NCBI RefSeq assembly: GCF_032854445.1
Contig: NC_088298.1
Location: forward strand, 21,163,295-21,227,294
Reading direction: 5' to 3'
Length of the DNA: 64,000 bases
From: Liolophura sinensis
Lineage: Eukaryota > Mollusca > Polyplacophora > Chitonida > Chitonidae
Shown here: positions 20,906 through 31,232 of the stretch, in pieces
How positions within the stretch are numbered: the stretch's first letter is position 1
Layout: every line of letters starts with the position of its first letter
Made by a program: the position numbers and the translations under genes
Notes under the pieces: generated by a model
Seen by the model: the letters and a program-made list of their open reading frames with translations, nothing else
What the model was told of the DNA's origin: nothing
Database searches by the model: none

Positions 20906-21692
20906 GGGGTTTAGTAATCTGTAGCCGTATCTCTGGCTTCATCATTCATTACAGAGGCTAAACCGGAGATCTTATGCAAAAATGGATCAGCACAAATCCA
21001 GTCGACGTTTTGCCATTAGTTTAATAAAAGCAATTCCCAAATAATCACCTATAATTGGTGAATGGTCGACATGACATACACGAGGTAAGGAAATGAGGCG
21101 ACAAGGCGAAGGTTTTGCTCATTCATCAAATCGTTAAAAAATTTTCTACCCTTTTTTCCCGTTTCTGCAACTTTAAAACCAGTAACATATGAGTGTATTT
21201 GTGTTCGCAATGAAGGATCAGTTTTACTATGCTTTTGTAGATATCATAGCCGACTGAAAATGCTATTTTAGTCAAGCTGATGCAGTTTTGGAGCCTTACA
21301 AATCCTGATTTAGGGATGAAGGAAGTTGAGCCCCAGAATGGGTTTTGTACCGGACTTGTGTGCTTTAATACTACTAACCTTTTGGGCAACAGGTGTTTTG
21401 GAGGCACAACTTTCTTCGTGGACCTTTTCTTTGATAAAGGACTAAATACAACCCACCACTACATCTTACAATGGAAGCAATGTAATTGATGGTGGGATAG
21501 TGGGATTTTTGGAACGTGGGAATCGTGGGTTCGAGTCAGAAGTGATAATTTCTATTCAAATTAGTTTTTGCCTCAAATGCGTAATTTTAATAGGATACAC
21601 AATAATTTTATATTTTTATCATACATCATATTTGCTATGTTTCCAGGTATTAAACATATTTTATTCAACAAGTGTTTAAAAAAGCCATATTC
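20906..21692. other. Non-coding, nothing recognised
   Basis: The 93-codon frame at 21126-21407 (minus) overlaps a 69-codon plus frame; neither shows a domain. Confidence 0.35.
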
Positions 21693-21705
21693 AGAACAAA
21701 AACGA

Positions 21706-22023
21706 GTGAGTGAGTGCTTGGTGATAAACATCGTACTTAAAAAAATTCAGTCATATGACGACGAAGGAGTCTTTACAGTGCATGTAATGTGCCTCCTTGT
21801 TGCAGGACGGATTTCCACCGCCCTTTTATCTAGTGCTGCATCAGTGAGGCGACTTACCGAAGGCAAGTAAGCCGCCCCACCGGAGCCATTATACTGATAC
21901 GTGTCAACCATTCGTTGCACTTCCCCTTAATTCTGAATGCGAGGTAAGAAAGGTACAAATTTCTCTTTTAAGGTCTTAGGTGTGACCTGACCCAGGATTG
22001 AACCTGGATCTACGGCCCTCGGA
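21706..22023 (-). mobile_element. SINE-2 with 13 bp target-site duplication
   Basis: Minus-oriented copy containing TCAGTCATATGACGACGAAG, GGACGGATTTCCACCGCCCT and GGATTGAACCTGGATCTAC. AGAACAAAAACGA at 21693-21705 is repeated with one mismatch at 22024-22036. The extreme tRNA-like 5' end is missing. Confidence 0.88.
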
Positions 22024-22036
22024 AGAACAAGAACGA

Positions 22037-22594
22037 ACTCAAATTGTCCTTGGTACATTGTTCTGCGGTAAAGGATCAGTGCATGTACAAATTTTAAACT
22101 TCCTAGAGCAAAACAGTTTAATTGTAGCTGTGTTTAAAACATTAACTTAACTCTTAAGACGTTTGATAAATATCATCTTCCTGCCAATTGATACTGTGCT
22201 ATAGGCTTCGTAATCGCCCTTGCTTTACTATTCATATGAGAGTGTTCAGAAACCTACTGTGCCTGGGTTATTATCGGAAATTCACACTATAGTCTAGAAC
22301 AGTAGTGAACAGCAATAAAGTGACATTAATTCTGGCAGCTGCAACAGACACTTCATTTCATTTATGCACTATAAAAATGGATTTTGTTCACAATAATTTA
22401 AACAAACGCGATTTGCGGGAATAAACCCCCATACGGCCTGACCTGTCCCTTGTAGAGGATAAAAATAGAATGTATCAAAACAGTTTGGTGAATACGATCA
22501 GTAAATATTTAACGAACAAATCCAGTAATAGACAGGTATAAACATGAATAACATGAAAGCAGTAATTATATTGCAGTACCACACTGTCACACAG
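22037..22594. other. Non-coding, nothing recognised
   Basis: No frame or repeat family noted. Confidence 0.35.
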
Positions 22595-22872
22595 TATTAA
22601 CTTGTGCTATCGAGTAACTTTTGCCATCGAGTAACTTTTGCCATCGAGTAACTCGTGCTATCGAGTAACTTGTGCTATCGAGTAACGTGCTATCGAGTAA
22701 CTTTTGCCATCGAGTAACTTTTGCCGTCGAGTAACTTGTGCTATCGAGTAACTCGTGCTATAGATTAATTCGTGCTATCGAGTAACTTGTGTTATCGAGT
22801 GACTTGTGTTATCGAGTAACTCGTGCTATCGAGTGACTTGTGCCATCGAGTAACTTGTGCTATCGAGTAAGA
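22595..22872. repeat. 17 bp minisatellite
   Basis: About 16 units of GTGCTATCGAGTAACTT with GCCATC and GTTATC variants and one shortened unit. Non-coding. Confidence 0.95.
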
Positions 22873-23039
22873 CAGACATTAAATAAAGATGACGCAATTT
22901 TCAAATACATAATTTTTAATGAATGACGTAAAAAGTGACTCAGACTTAATGGATTTGATTGTTGTTCTACAGTTTAGGATCTTTTCTGTATAAAGGGACA
23001 AATCAGATCGACAATTTATACGATTGCGTTCTGTCTGAC

Positions 23040-23445
23040 ACGCAGCATTTCGAGGGCTGCACCGAAAGCCCTCCTTATACCGCCTTCTCCAATGCATCAC
23101 ATGTACCACTCCCTACGCTCGCGTTACATCACTACCACCACTAGACAGACTTGACCATTGGAGCCCATGCAACGCACGTAGGCTTGTTTAGCCTTAGCGT
23201 CACCACTGGTGTGCTCGCATGAACCTACTTAATACACATTCATCAATTAAACTGTTTCAGGCGTTGGTTTGAACCGTGCTGGGCATACTGTAGATAAAGA
23301 GAATGCAAGTGAATAAGTATTATTTCAAACAAAAGATGCGACAGAGTTGTTATGATTTCTGACATCACTCCCTGACTCATCACCTTGATCTTAATGACAT
23401 CGGCGTTTGTCAAAATTTCAACCCAAATTTCGTACACTGCAAGTA
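23040..23445 (-). mobile_element. MITE-B copy 2
   Basis: Opposite orientation to copy 1. Landmarks: GTTACATCACTACCACCACT, ATTCATCAATTAAACTGTTT and TGACTCATCACCTTGATCTT. The right inverted repeat is not clear. Confidence 0.65.
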
Positions 23446-24290
23446 TTAACAATGCGCGGCATGTATTCATAAAAACACACACATTAATGTGCAAACACCT
23501 TGCTGTTTTTATTTGATTATCCGTTCTTATCCATTAACACGTTGGATGGTGGGACCATACACCCATGCGTTTTATTAAAACATAGGCTGGAATTTTTTTG
23601 TATAACACCAACGTTTTTAGAAAGACGTTTCAACTGTTTCTCCAAAATACAGGTGTTTTATAGAAAACATGTGACATGTCTACTAGAGTGGTCAAATAGC
23701 CGTTTTTATTTTAACATGTATATGGCTATCAGTTTTTGCTGTGCAAGGTGTAGTCTTTTCCTCTTTCCCATCTTTGCTGAGCAGTCTATTGTTCATTCCT
23801 ATCTTTGCGATAAAGTGTGAAAACTGGTAACGTAATTCATTTCAAGAGAACAACGGTAGATAGTTCACTTTGGCCCGATCCGCCATTGCGCTGGAAAGTA
23901 ACCCGATTGCCGCGAAGGTCGAAGAGAGCTCTACCAGAGTTCCAGATCATGAGTCTCGTTGAAGGAAGTTATTTTCTGTAGGCTTCATCTGCATATGTTA
24001 ATCTAGTGCAGTATTGGTGTCACACTAACTGCATTAGCGGTATATGGGTAACGTAAACATTCGTTACCTGAATGTAGGAGATGGAATTGAGAGCCGTTAA
24101 TGTCTTATCAGCTGAGCTCTTAAATCGTTAGCGCTTAATAATGACGTACATGGGAGACGCATTCTAGACACAGTGGTGCTAACTTTTACCGCGGAGGGAG
24201 ACAAAAGCGGAGGAAGTGAGGGAAGTGATGGGCTGATTGGAGCAGAAGTGGGGTCGTTCTAAGGTTGAGATGTGGAGGTAACGGAGGGGG
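23446..24290. other. Non-coding, nothing recognised
   Basis: Holds a 106-codon plus frame (23500-23820) rich in Phe, Leu and Cys with no recognisable domain; probably chance. Confidence 0.3.
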
Positions 24291-24814
24291 CAAGGAAACA
24301 TAACGCAGAGGTTTGTTAAATACTTGTGAGAGATTTATAGATCGGTCTCAAAGGTAGGTTGGGCCTCCGTGGCCTAGAGGTTAGCGTGCTAGCGCAGCAT
24401 AATGGCCCAGCAGCCTCTCAAGGAAACATAACGCAGAGAACGGTTTGTTAAATACTTGTGAGAGATTTATAGATCAGTCTCAAAGGTATGTTGGGCCTCC
24501 GTGGCCTAGAGGTTAGCGTGCTAGCGCAGCATGATGGCCCAGCAGCCTCTCAAGGAAACATAACGCAGAGAACGGTTTGTTAAATACTTGTGAGAGATTT
24601 ATAGATCAGTCTCAAAGGTAGGTTGGGCCTCCGTGGCCTAGAGGTTAGCGTGCTAGCGCAGCATAATATCCCGGGAGCCTCTCAAGGAAACATAACGCAG
24701 AGAACGGTTTGTTAAATACTTGTGAGAGATTTATAGATCAGTCTCAAAGGTAGGTTGGGCCTCCGTGGCCTAGAGGTTAGCGTGCTAGCGCAGCATAATG
24801 GCCCAGAAGCCTCT
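24291..24814 (+). repeat. 132 bp tandem array containing SINE-1 heads
   Basis: Four units of 128-132 bp. Each contains AAGGAAACATAACGCAGAG, a unique spacer, and the first ~65 bases of SINE-1 (GGGCCTCCGTGGCCTAGAGG, GTGCTAGCGCAGCATAATGG). Units are nearly identical. The B-box and body of SINE-1 are absent from the internal units. Confidence 0.95.
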
Positions 24815-24970
24815 CAAGAATGCAGTCGCTGTGAGTTTATTGTCCAGCTCATGCTAGCGTTTTCTCCAGTTGCACGTGGGATATTCAATGGGTAGGCTAG
24901 GCCTGGTTTCCTTCCATCACAATGCTGGTGAGCGTATAAGTGAAATATATTTGGGTAAATTGTAAAACTA
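24755..24970 (+). mobile_element. SINE-1 copy terminating the 132 bp array
   Basis: The last head of the array continues into a SINE-1 body (GCAGTCGCTGTGAGTTTATT, CCTGGTTTCCTTCCATCACA, GTATAAGTGAAATATA). This copy is the probable source of the heads in the array. Confidence 0.8.
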
Positions 24971-25534
24971 GACTAAGACCTAGGCTTATATGTTGTTTAC
25001 TACTTCTTGCACACAATGTTCACGATGCCCACACTTCCCACACGTCGGAAATTCTTTTCTTTTCCCGTGAACATACCGTAGACCAAGAGGAATCCACGAC
25101 GATTAGCTATCTTTACTGCCAGACCGAAACAGTCAATCACAGGGTGATGTGATTCAAATTCGAAGTCAAGGAGCATAGAATACCACGTTCACACGTTTTA
25201 GGAAACCAGATGGCCACGTAAAACATTAAGGTTGAGGTCGAAACCAAAAGCGACGGCCTATTTTATGAAAGTATACGGTGTTGTGGCTTTGGGTTGTAAA
25301 AAATGATGGAAAAAGATTTTTTTTTTAAAATGAATGATGCATGATGTTAGCGCTCATAGTTACTTGTAAATGTCATGTGGAATCCATTTCTTGATAGAAT
25401 ACAGATTTTTTTGTCATATCTTACCCAATTTCTCTCTCTCTTTTATCCTTAGTCCTCTGTAGACTCGTTATCTGCCTCGTGTACGTGGCTAGCCTTATTA
25501 TTTATTTCAAATTATATAACCTATATAATCAATT
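24971..25534. other. Non-coding, nothing recognised
   Basis: No supported frame or repeat. Confidence 0.35.
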
Positions 25535-26815
25535 AACTGGTCAGCAAACACGCACACCAACAAACCTAGACCACCACCCAGCAGACACGCACACCAACCA
25601 ATCTAGACCACCAGCCAGCAAGCACGCACACCAACCAACCTAGACAACCAACCAGTAATTACACACAGCGACCAAAATAGACAACCAGTCAGCAAACGAG
25701 GACACCAACCAACCTCGACAACCAGTCAAGAAAACAGAACGTCAACCAGTCCAACCAGCCAGTCAGCAAAGCAGAGCGCCAACCGGGCTAACCAGTCAGT
25801 CTGCAAAGCAGAACGTCAACTGTGTTAACTGGCCAGTCAATAAAGCAGGGCGTCAATCAGGGTAATAAGTCAGTCAGCAAAGCAGAACGCCAACCACACA
25901 AAAAAGCCAGTCGGCAAAGCAGAACGCCAACCCGACAAACCAGTCAGTCAGCAAAACAGAGCGCCAAACAGGTTAACCAGTCAGTCAGCAAAGCAGAGCG
26001 TCAAACAGACAAATCAGTAAGTAAGCAAAGCAGAGCATCAACCAAACTAACGAGCCATTCAGCAAAGCAGAACGTCAACCGGGCTAACCAGCCAGTCTGC
26101 AAAACAGAATGTCAACCGGGCTAACTGACCAGTCTATAAGGCAGAGCGTCTATCAGGGTAATCAGTCAGTCAGCAAAGCACAACGCCAACCACACAAAAA
26201 AGCCTGTTAGTGAAGAAGAGCGCCAACCAGACTAACCAGTAAGTTAGCAAAACAGAACTCCAACCAGACTAACTAGTCAGTCAGTAAAGCAGATCGCCAA
26301 TCAGTCAAACCAGTCAGTAAGCAAAGCAGAGCATCAACCAGACTAACGTGCCATTCAGCAAAGCAGAGCGTCAACTGACCTAACTAGCTAGTCAGCAAAG
26401 CAGAACGTCAACCGGGCTAACTGACCAGTCTATAAGGCAGAGCGTCTATCAGGGTAATTAGTCAGTCAGCAAAGCAGAACGCCAACCAGGCAAACTAATC
26501 AGTCGGCAAAGCAGAACATTAACCGTGATCAGCAGCAGGTCTGCAAAACAGAACGCCAACCAGACTAACCAGTCAGTCATCAAAGCAGAACGCCAACCAG
26601 GCAAACCAGTCAGTCAGCGAAACAGAACACCAACCAGGCAAACCAGTCAGTCAGCGAAGCAGAACACCAACCAGACTAACCAGTCAGTCAGCAAAGCAGA
26701 ACGCCAACCAGGATAATCAGCCAGTCAGCAAAACAAAACGCCAATCAGACTAACCAGCCAGTCATCAGAGCAGAACGTCAAAGTAGACAAACCAGCCATT
26801 CAGCAAAGCAGACTT
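25535..26815. repeat. 37 bp minisatellite, about 1.3 kb
   Basis: About 34 units of roughly 37 bp built from AACCAGTCAGTCAGCAAAGC and AGAACGCCAACCAGACT. Units at the left end are more diverged, the right end more uniform. Since 37 is not a multiple of three the apparent coding frame shifts each unit; frames 25822-26124 and 26525-26716 are artefacts. Confidence 0.94.
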
Positions 26816-26819
26816 TAAA

Positions 26820-27110
26820 TCACTGTCACCACCCGCAAATTTTGTCGAAAATCGTGAACAACGCCGATGTCAGTGGGGACACGATGATGAGGTAGGAAGT
26901 GGTGAAAGAAAACACAAAATCTCTGTCATAACCTTTGTTTCTAATAATACTTTCTAAACATACATTCTCTTTATTTAAAGTACACACAGCATGACTCTAA
27001 CTAATACCCCAAACAATTTTAATTCATTGAATTTACTGATTAAATATGTCAAGTTTGTCTCGCAGTGGCAGAGATGTAAAGCAAGTGTAGGGAGCGGCAC
27101 AGGCACTGCA
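26820..27110 (+). mobile_element. MITE-B copy 3
   Basis: Same orientation as copy 1: GATGAGGTAGGAAGTGGTGA, ATACATTCTCTTTATTTAAA and CATGACTCTAACTAATACCC. Ends near GTGTAGGGAGCGGCA and lies 15 bases from MITE-A copy 2. Confidence 0.7.
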
Positions 27111-27124
27111 AGGAATATGTCCTA

Positions 27125-27379
27125 CACTCAAAAATTTATTCTGTTAATTTTAGCAGAAATTCTGTTGTCTTCGTGATGCTAGAATGTATTCTTCTGTTGT
27201 ATCCGATTGTTCTCTTAAATGTAAAACATATATTCTATTCATTCAACATAAAGATTCTATTAGACTAACAGGATATTATGTTGAATATGAGATAGTGCTG
27301 TTTTATAATAATAGAACACATTCTAGCATCACTCAGACAACAGAATTTCTGTCAAAATAAAAGATTAACTTTTTGAGTG
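27125..27379. mobile_element. MITE-A copy 2
   Basis: A 255 bp palindromic element from CACTCAAAAATTTATT to TTTTTGAGTG, with TA on both sides (27123-27124, 27380-27381). Confidence 0.88.
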
Positions 27380-27774
27380 TAGTGATATTTATATCTGGCC
27401 AAGCTAGGCTCAGAAACAACATGGCCTACCAAAAAGCAACTCAGGTCAGCAAATGAATATTCCATATATGTGTTCTCCAAACAACACATACTCGCCATTC
27501 CATTTACATAACACCTCCATGTTAATCGATCGACGGTCGATGATCCTGTCCACAGCACGGCCTCCGGATACTTTACATGCAGGAAGAAAATGTAGTCACG
27601 AAGCGAACTAGCCCACAACCTCACAGACGCGGACCTAGGTGAAAACAGTAGGTGTTGACTTAATGGCACATGACATCAAACGACTTACCATGTGGGGATT
27701 TTATGGTAAGATTTATTCTAGTGCAAACTTGTGTCTTTTCACGGAAATTTACGGGGTTATGTACGAGGCGAAAA

Positions 27775-27972
27775 AGTGATACACCCTAGACGATGCGATC
27801 ACTGTGAGTTCAGGTCCATCCCATGCTGGTTTCCTCTCCGCCCATATGTGGGAAGGTCAGTAAAATGCGTATGGCCATGGGTTCCCCTGGGGCTCTGCCC
27901 GGTTACCTCTCACCCGGTCATATAAGTGAAATATTCTTGAGAACGGGGTAAAACACCAATCAGATAAATAAT
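27775..27972 (+). mobile_element. SINE-1, 5'-truncated
   Basis: Starts within the head near GATGCGATCACTGTGAGTTC, continues through CCCCTGGGGCTCTGCCCGGT and TATAAGTGAAATATTCTTGA, and ends CAGATAAATAA. Confidence 0.82.
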
Positions 27973-28577
27973 ATCACACTCTTTGCCCTATATATTCTAT
28001 TGTGTTTCAAACTAGTGAAGACCGACAGGGATATACACAACAAGAGCGATATGGCGGACAGAATACACTTGGGGCGCTTTCATGAAGAGCTTTTTTCAAT
28101 GCTGTTAAAGCTATATATTTATTTTCGCTTTTCTGTCTGGTTACTTATACTACTTATTTATTGGGTGTATGCTTTCTTTGTTAGTTATCCCGAACAGTGG
28201 ATGACGTGGAAATGATAACCACAAGCGGGTACCAAATAGAGACATGGAGGAAGTCATGGAATCTCGCCAGTTATCTAATGACTTTTCTGATGTACGACTG
28301 AAGTCGAGACAGCCAGGTCATTGGGGCGGTCCAAAGAATGGTCATTTTTTCTCTCTCATTTGATCCTGCTGACAGACTTAATAACAGCTGTCATTTATAT
28401 TTTTTCTAGCAGAAATGCCCAATCCTGTGCTTCCGGCTTCAGTCAAGGCATCTTGTTAGTCAAGTGGTTCCAGGCAAGTTATCCAGATTTATGTAATATT
28501 TGTCACAATGAAGAGACTATCAACAACCTTAAGTATAGATGTATGCCCGCGGTGTTCTGTACAAAGGAGAAAGCTGT
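27973..28577. other. Non-coding, nothing recognised
   Basis: Two short plus frames (71 and 112 codons) without domains; the second runs into the repeat-D copy. Confidence 0.3.
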
Positions 28578-28935
28578 GGGAATCAGTACCCTATCAGCAC
28601 TTCCGTTTCCGAATGTAATTCTGTGTATTTTAGGGTTTAAAGTCTTTTTTCGCTTCTAACCTGCCAGTTTTAGCGTACAGGTGCACGCTTGATATCAAAA
28701 TGATGGAAATTGTCTACGCTGTAGGCAGATATCAGTTTTAGTGATGAATGTTTGGACGAGAGGACTCCAGGAGACAGGTGTTGACGAGGCCGTGAGTGAC
28801 GTCCCCTTGTTGCTAGGCACCCCTCCCAGCTGCCGGCATAGAAAGGTCCAGATTTTGACGGTCAACCTAAGTCAAGACTTTTTTATGCCTGCTTTCTAAC
28901 AGGCTGGGGCAAGTATGCACCAAAGGTTATTGGCC
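28578..28935 (+). repeat. Repeat-D copy 1
   Basis: About 360 bp starting AATCAGTACCCTATCAGCAC and ending ACCAAAGGTTATTGGC. It matches 43405-43765, the interior of the inverted-repeat element, and less well 51990-52245. No inverted repeats flank this copy. Confidence 0.8.
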
Positions 28936-29092
28936 ACGGAATGTTTGGGGCTGAGCCACAGTGCTAAACGTTAACATTGTCGCTTATGGAAAATGGGGGC
29001 CTGAGATCTGTTGTCAGATCTGATAGGGCCGGAATTCGTTATCTCCCTTGTAGGAAGTCTGCTTTGCCCGCCTAGAAAAGAGAGGGCTGTTG

Positions 29093-29177
29093 GTCGAGTT
29101 GTCTAGACTGTTGACATGTATTATTTAGAGTTTGACTCTGAGGTCGCTGGTTCGAAACCGGCAGTGGTAGCCAATTT
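29093..29177 (+). other. tRNA-like sequence with intact T-arm
   Basis: GCTGGTTCGAAACCGGC forms a five-pair T-stem with a TTCGAAA loop, and GGCT near 29088 can pair with AGCC at the end. The A-box and anticodon regions are poor. It is probably a tRNA pseudogene or the head of an unlisted SINE, not a working tRNA gene. Confidence 0.3.
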
Positions 29178-29434
29178 TCAGCACTAGAATCTGTGCTATA
29201 TTCAGACAGGGTAATCCTCTATAACGATAATACTGTTACTTAATCTACTTTGTAAATGACGTCAATACCTGTCTGATATATCCGCCTAGAAATGCTAGTT
29301 TAGCCATTGGCAAGTATTTATGTCGAAATATTGTAGGGATGTATTTCCCAATGGATTGACTTATTGGTTAGAATATAGGCCAATAGCCTGAATCCTTGAA
29401 ACATGGCAAGTCATCCTACGGAATGAAGTTAACA

Positions 29435-29807
29435 GTGGGTGTGAATGAGTGCTTAGAATTTAACGTTGTACTCAACAATTATTCAGTCATATGACGATGG
29501 GGTCCTTAGAGTGCATGTACGTGTTATGTGCCCCCTTGTTACTGGACGGATTTCCACAGCTCTTTTACCTAGTGCTGCTTTAGTGAGACAACTTACCGAA
29601 GGCAAAGTAATCCACCCCACCCAAGCCATTATACTGATACGGGTCAAACAGTCGTTGCACTATCCCCTTAATGCTGAACGGCAAGCGAGGGAGTACAATT
29701 TCCTCTTTTAAGGTCTTAGGTGTGACCCGAATCAGGAGTGACCTTGCATTTACCACCCCCGAAACTGACGTTTTACCAACAAAGACATCGGGGCCAGTTC
29801 GGGATGG
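29435..29807 (-). mobile_element. SINE-2 with 8 bp flanking repeat
   Basis: Minus-oriented SINE-2 (TCAGTCATATGACGATGGGG, GGACGGATTTCCACAGCTCT, head complement near CATCGGGGCCAGTT). AGTTAACA occurs at 29427-29434 and 29808-29815 as a likely short target-site duplication. Confidence 0.85.
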
Positions 29808-29888
29808 AGTTAACATCCAAATCAACGTACAAATGTATGTGTGTATGTATCTGTGTATGTTTATATGTAAGTATGTATGTGCTTTTCT

Positions 29889-30240
29889 AATCCACCATTT
29901 CGGTGGCGTTATGGTTAGAAAGTCCCCCTTTAAAGTCGAGAGATCAAATCCGAGTGGGGTCATACTTAAAATGGTACTTGTTGCTATTTTGTTGAACACT
30001 GAGAGGTTTGAGCAAGTAAAGAGGACTGGTTGGACCTGTGTCGGTATAATATAATTTGGTGGGGTGTCATGTCTGGTGTCTTCGGCATGATGCTTCAATG
30101 GTGGCAGAACTTTGGCAAGATGGAATCGTCCTGCTACACAAGAAGACACAGTATATGTACACACACATAATGGCTCGGCATCGTCATATGACTGACAAAT
30201 TGTTTAGTAGGACTTAAAACCTCAAGCATACATACATGTA
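29889..30240 (+). mobile_element. SINE-3, nearly full length
   Basis: tRNA-like head (GGTGGCGTTATGGTTAGAAA, GAGATCAAATCCGAGTG), body (GGACTGGTTGGACCTGTGTC, CTGGTGTCTTCGGCATGATG) and 3' end (TCGTCATATGACTGACAAAT) shared with SINE-2. Ends in a CATACATACATG tail. Confidence 0.88.
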
Positions 30241-30307
30241 CTTTTATATGCGATGGCGGTCAGTATTTTGTGTAAGAAAGAAGCGTCCAAATCTGACGTA
30301 CAAATAT

Positions 30308-30530
30308 GCACTCTAATATACCGCCGCCACTGAAGTATCATGCCGAAGACACCAGACATGACACCCCACTCCCTCACACCTAGCGAACCAGTCCTGCTTC
30401 CTTGCCCTAACATCTCAGTGCTAAGCGCCCAGCGAGGCAACAAATACCATTGTAAAAGTCTTTGGTATGACCCGACCCCGAGTTGATCCCAGGCGGACAC
30501 TCTAACCATTAAGGCACCGAAGCTGCCTAC
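30308..30530 (-). mobile_element. SINE-3, minus orientation, tail lost
   Basis: Reverse of SINE-3 with head at the right: TAACCATTAAGGCACCGAAG and GAGTTGATCCCAGGCGGACA mark the reversed A- and B-box regions. It lies head-opposed to the copy at 29889-30240. Confidence 0.82.
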
Positions 30531-30845
30531 TTCGATTAGGTAATAATTCTGTAATGTAACATATCAGGATGAAATTAATGAACATTAAAATCTGAATGAC
30601 AGAACATTAAGATTTATCTTGAGGTCTCTATTGATAAGGATCATTTTATTGCCAACAGGAACTACAAAACGCAGCGATGGCTTGTACATGATGATATTGA
30701 TTATCAACAACAACGACAATAAAGTTTTAAGATGAACTCATTCAAACAAGCAATAAGCGTGCATTCTATTGATCTAGCTGTTTTCGCAATCCGGATCTGA
30801 CTCATCACACGGGAGATAATTTGATTCGAATTAGAATCAACTGAT

Positions 30846-31232
30846 CATCATTACACGTCACACCGCATTACATCACTGCCACCACATACTAGTACTAGGC
30901 AAGCTTGAACTTTGGGGCATGTGAGACTCATCACGAGTGTCCTCTCGTGGAACTATTTAATCAGTATTCATCAATAAAATTGTTTTAGGTTTTGGTTAGA
31001 ATCACGTTGTACATATACTCTAGAAAAAAGAGAATGTATGTGTATAAAGTATTATTAGAGACAAAAAGATTGAGACGGATTGATGGTGTTTTCTGACATA
31101 TCACTTCCTGCCTCATCACCATGACCCCAGTGACCTCGGCGTTGTTCAAGATTTGTGTACAAAATTTACTAGTGGTGGCGTAGTGATGTAAAGTGAAACA
31201 CAGAGAGCGACGTATGCGCTGTAAGGAGTATG
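30846..31232 (-). mobile_element. MITE-B copy 4
   Basis: Inverted ends: CATTACATCACTGCCACCAC on the left mirrors GTGGTGGCGTAGTGATGTAA on the right. Interior matches copy 1 in reverse (CACTTCCTGCCTCATCACCA). Ends at GCGCTGTAAGGAG. Confidence 0.8.

Noticed and set aside
22595-22872. Regular short repeats resembling a CRISPR array
   Set aside because: The 17 bp units are directly contiguous without unique spacers, the genome is animal-like, and no cas genes are present.
25535-26815. 37 bp repeats resembling CRISPR repeat length
   Set aside because: The whole 37 bp is the repeating unit, with no alternation of repeat and unique spacer.
29580-30164. 194-codon minus-strand open frame
   Set aside because: It spans SINE-2 and SINE-3 sequence and the spacer between them; no domain and a clear repeat origin.
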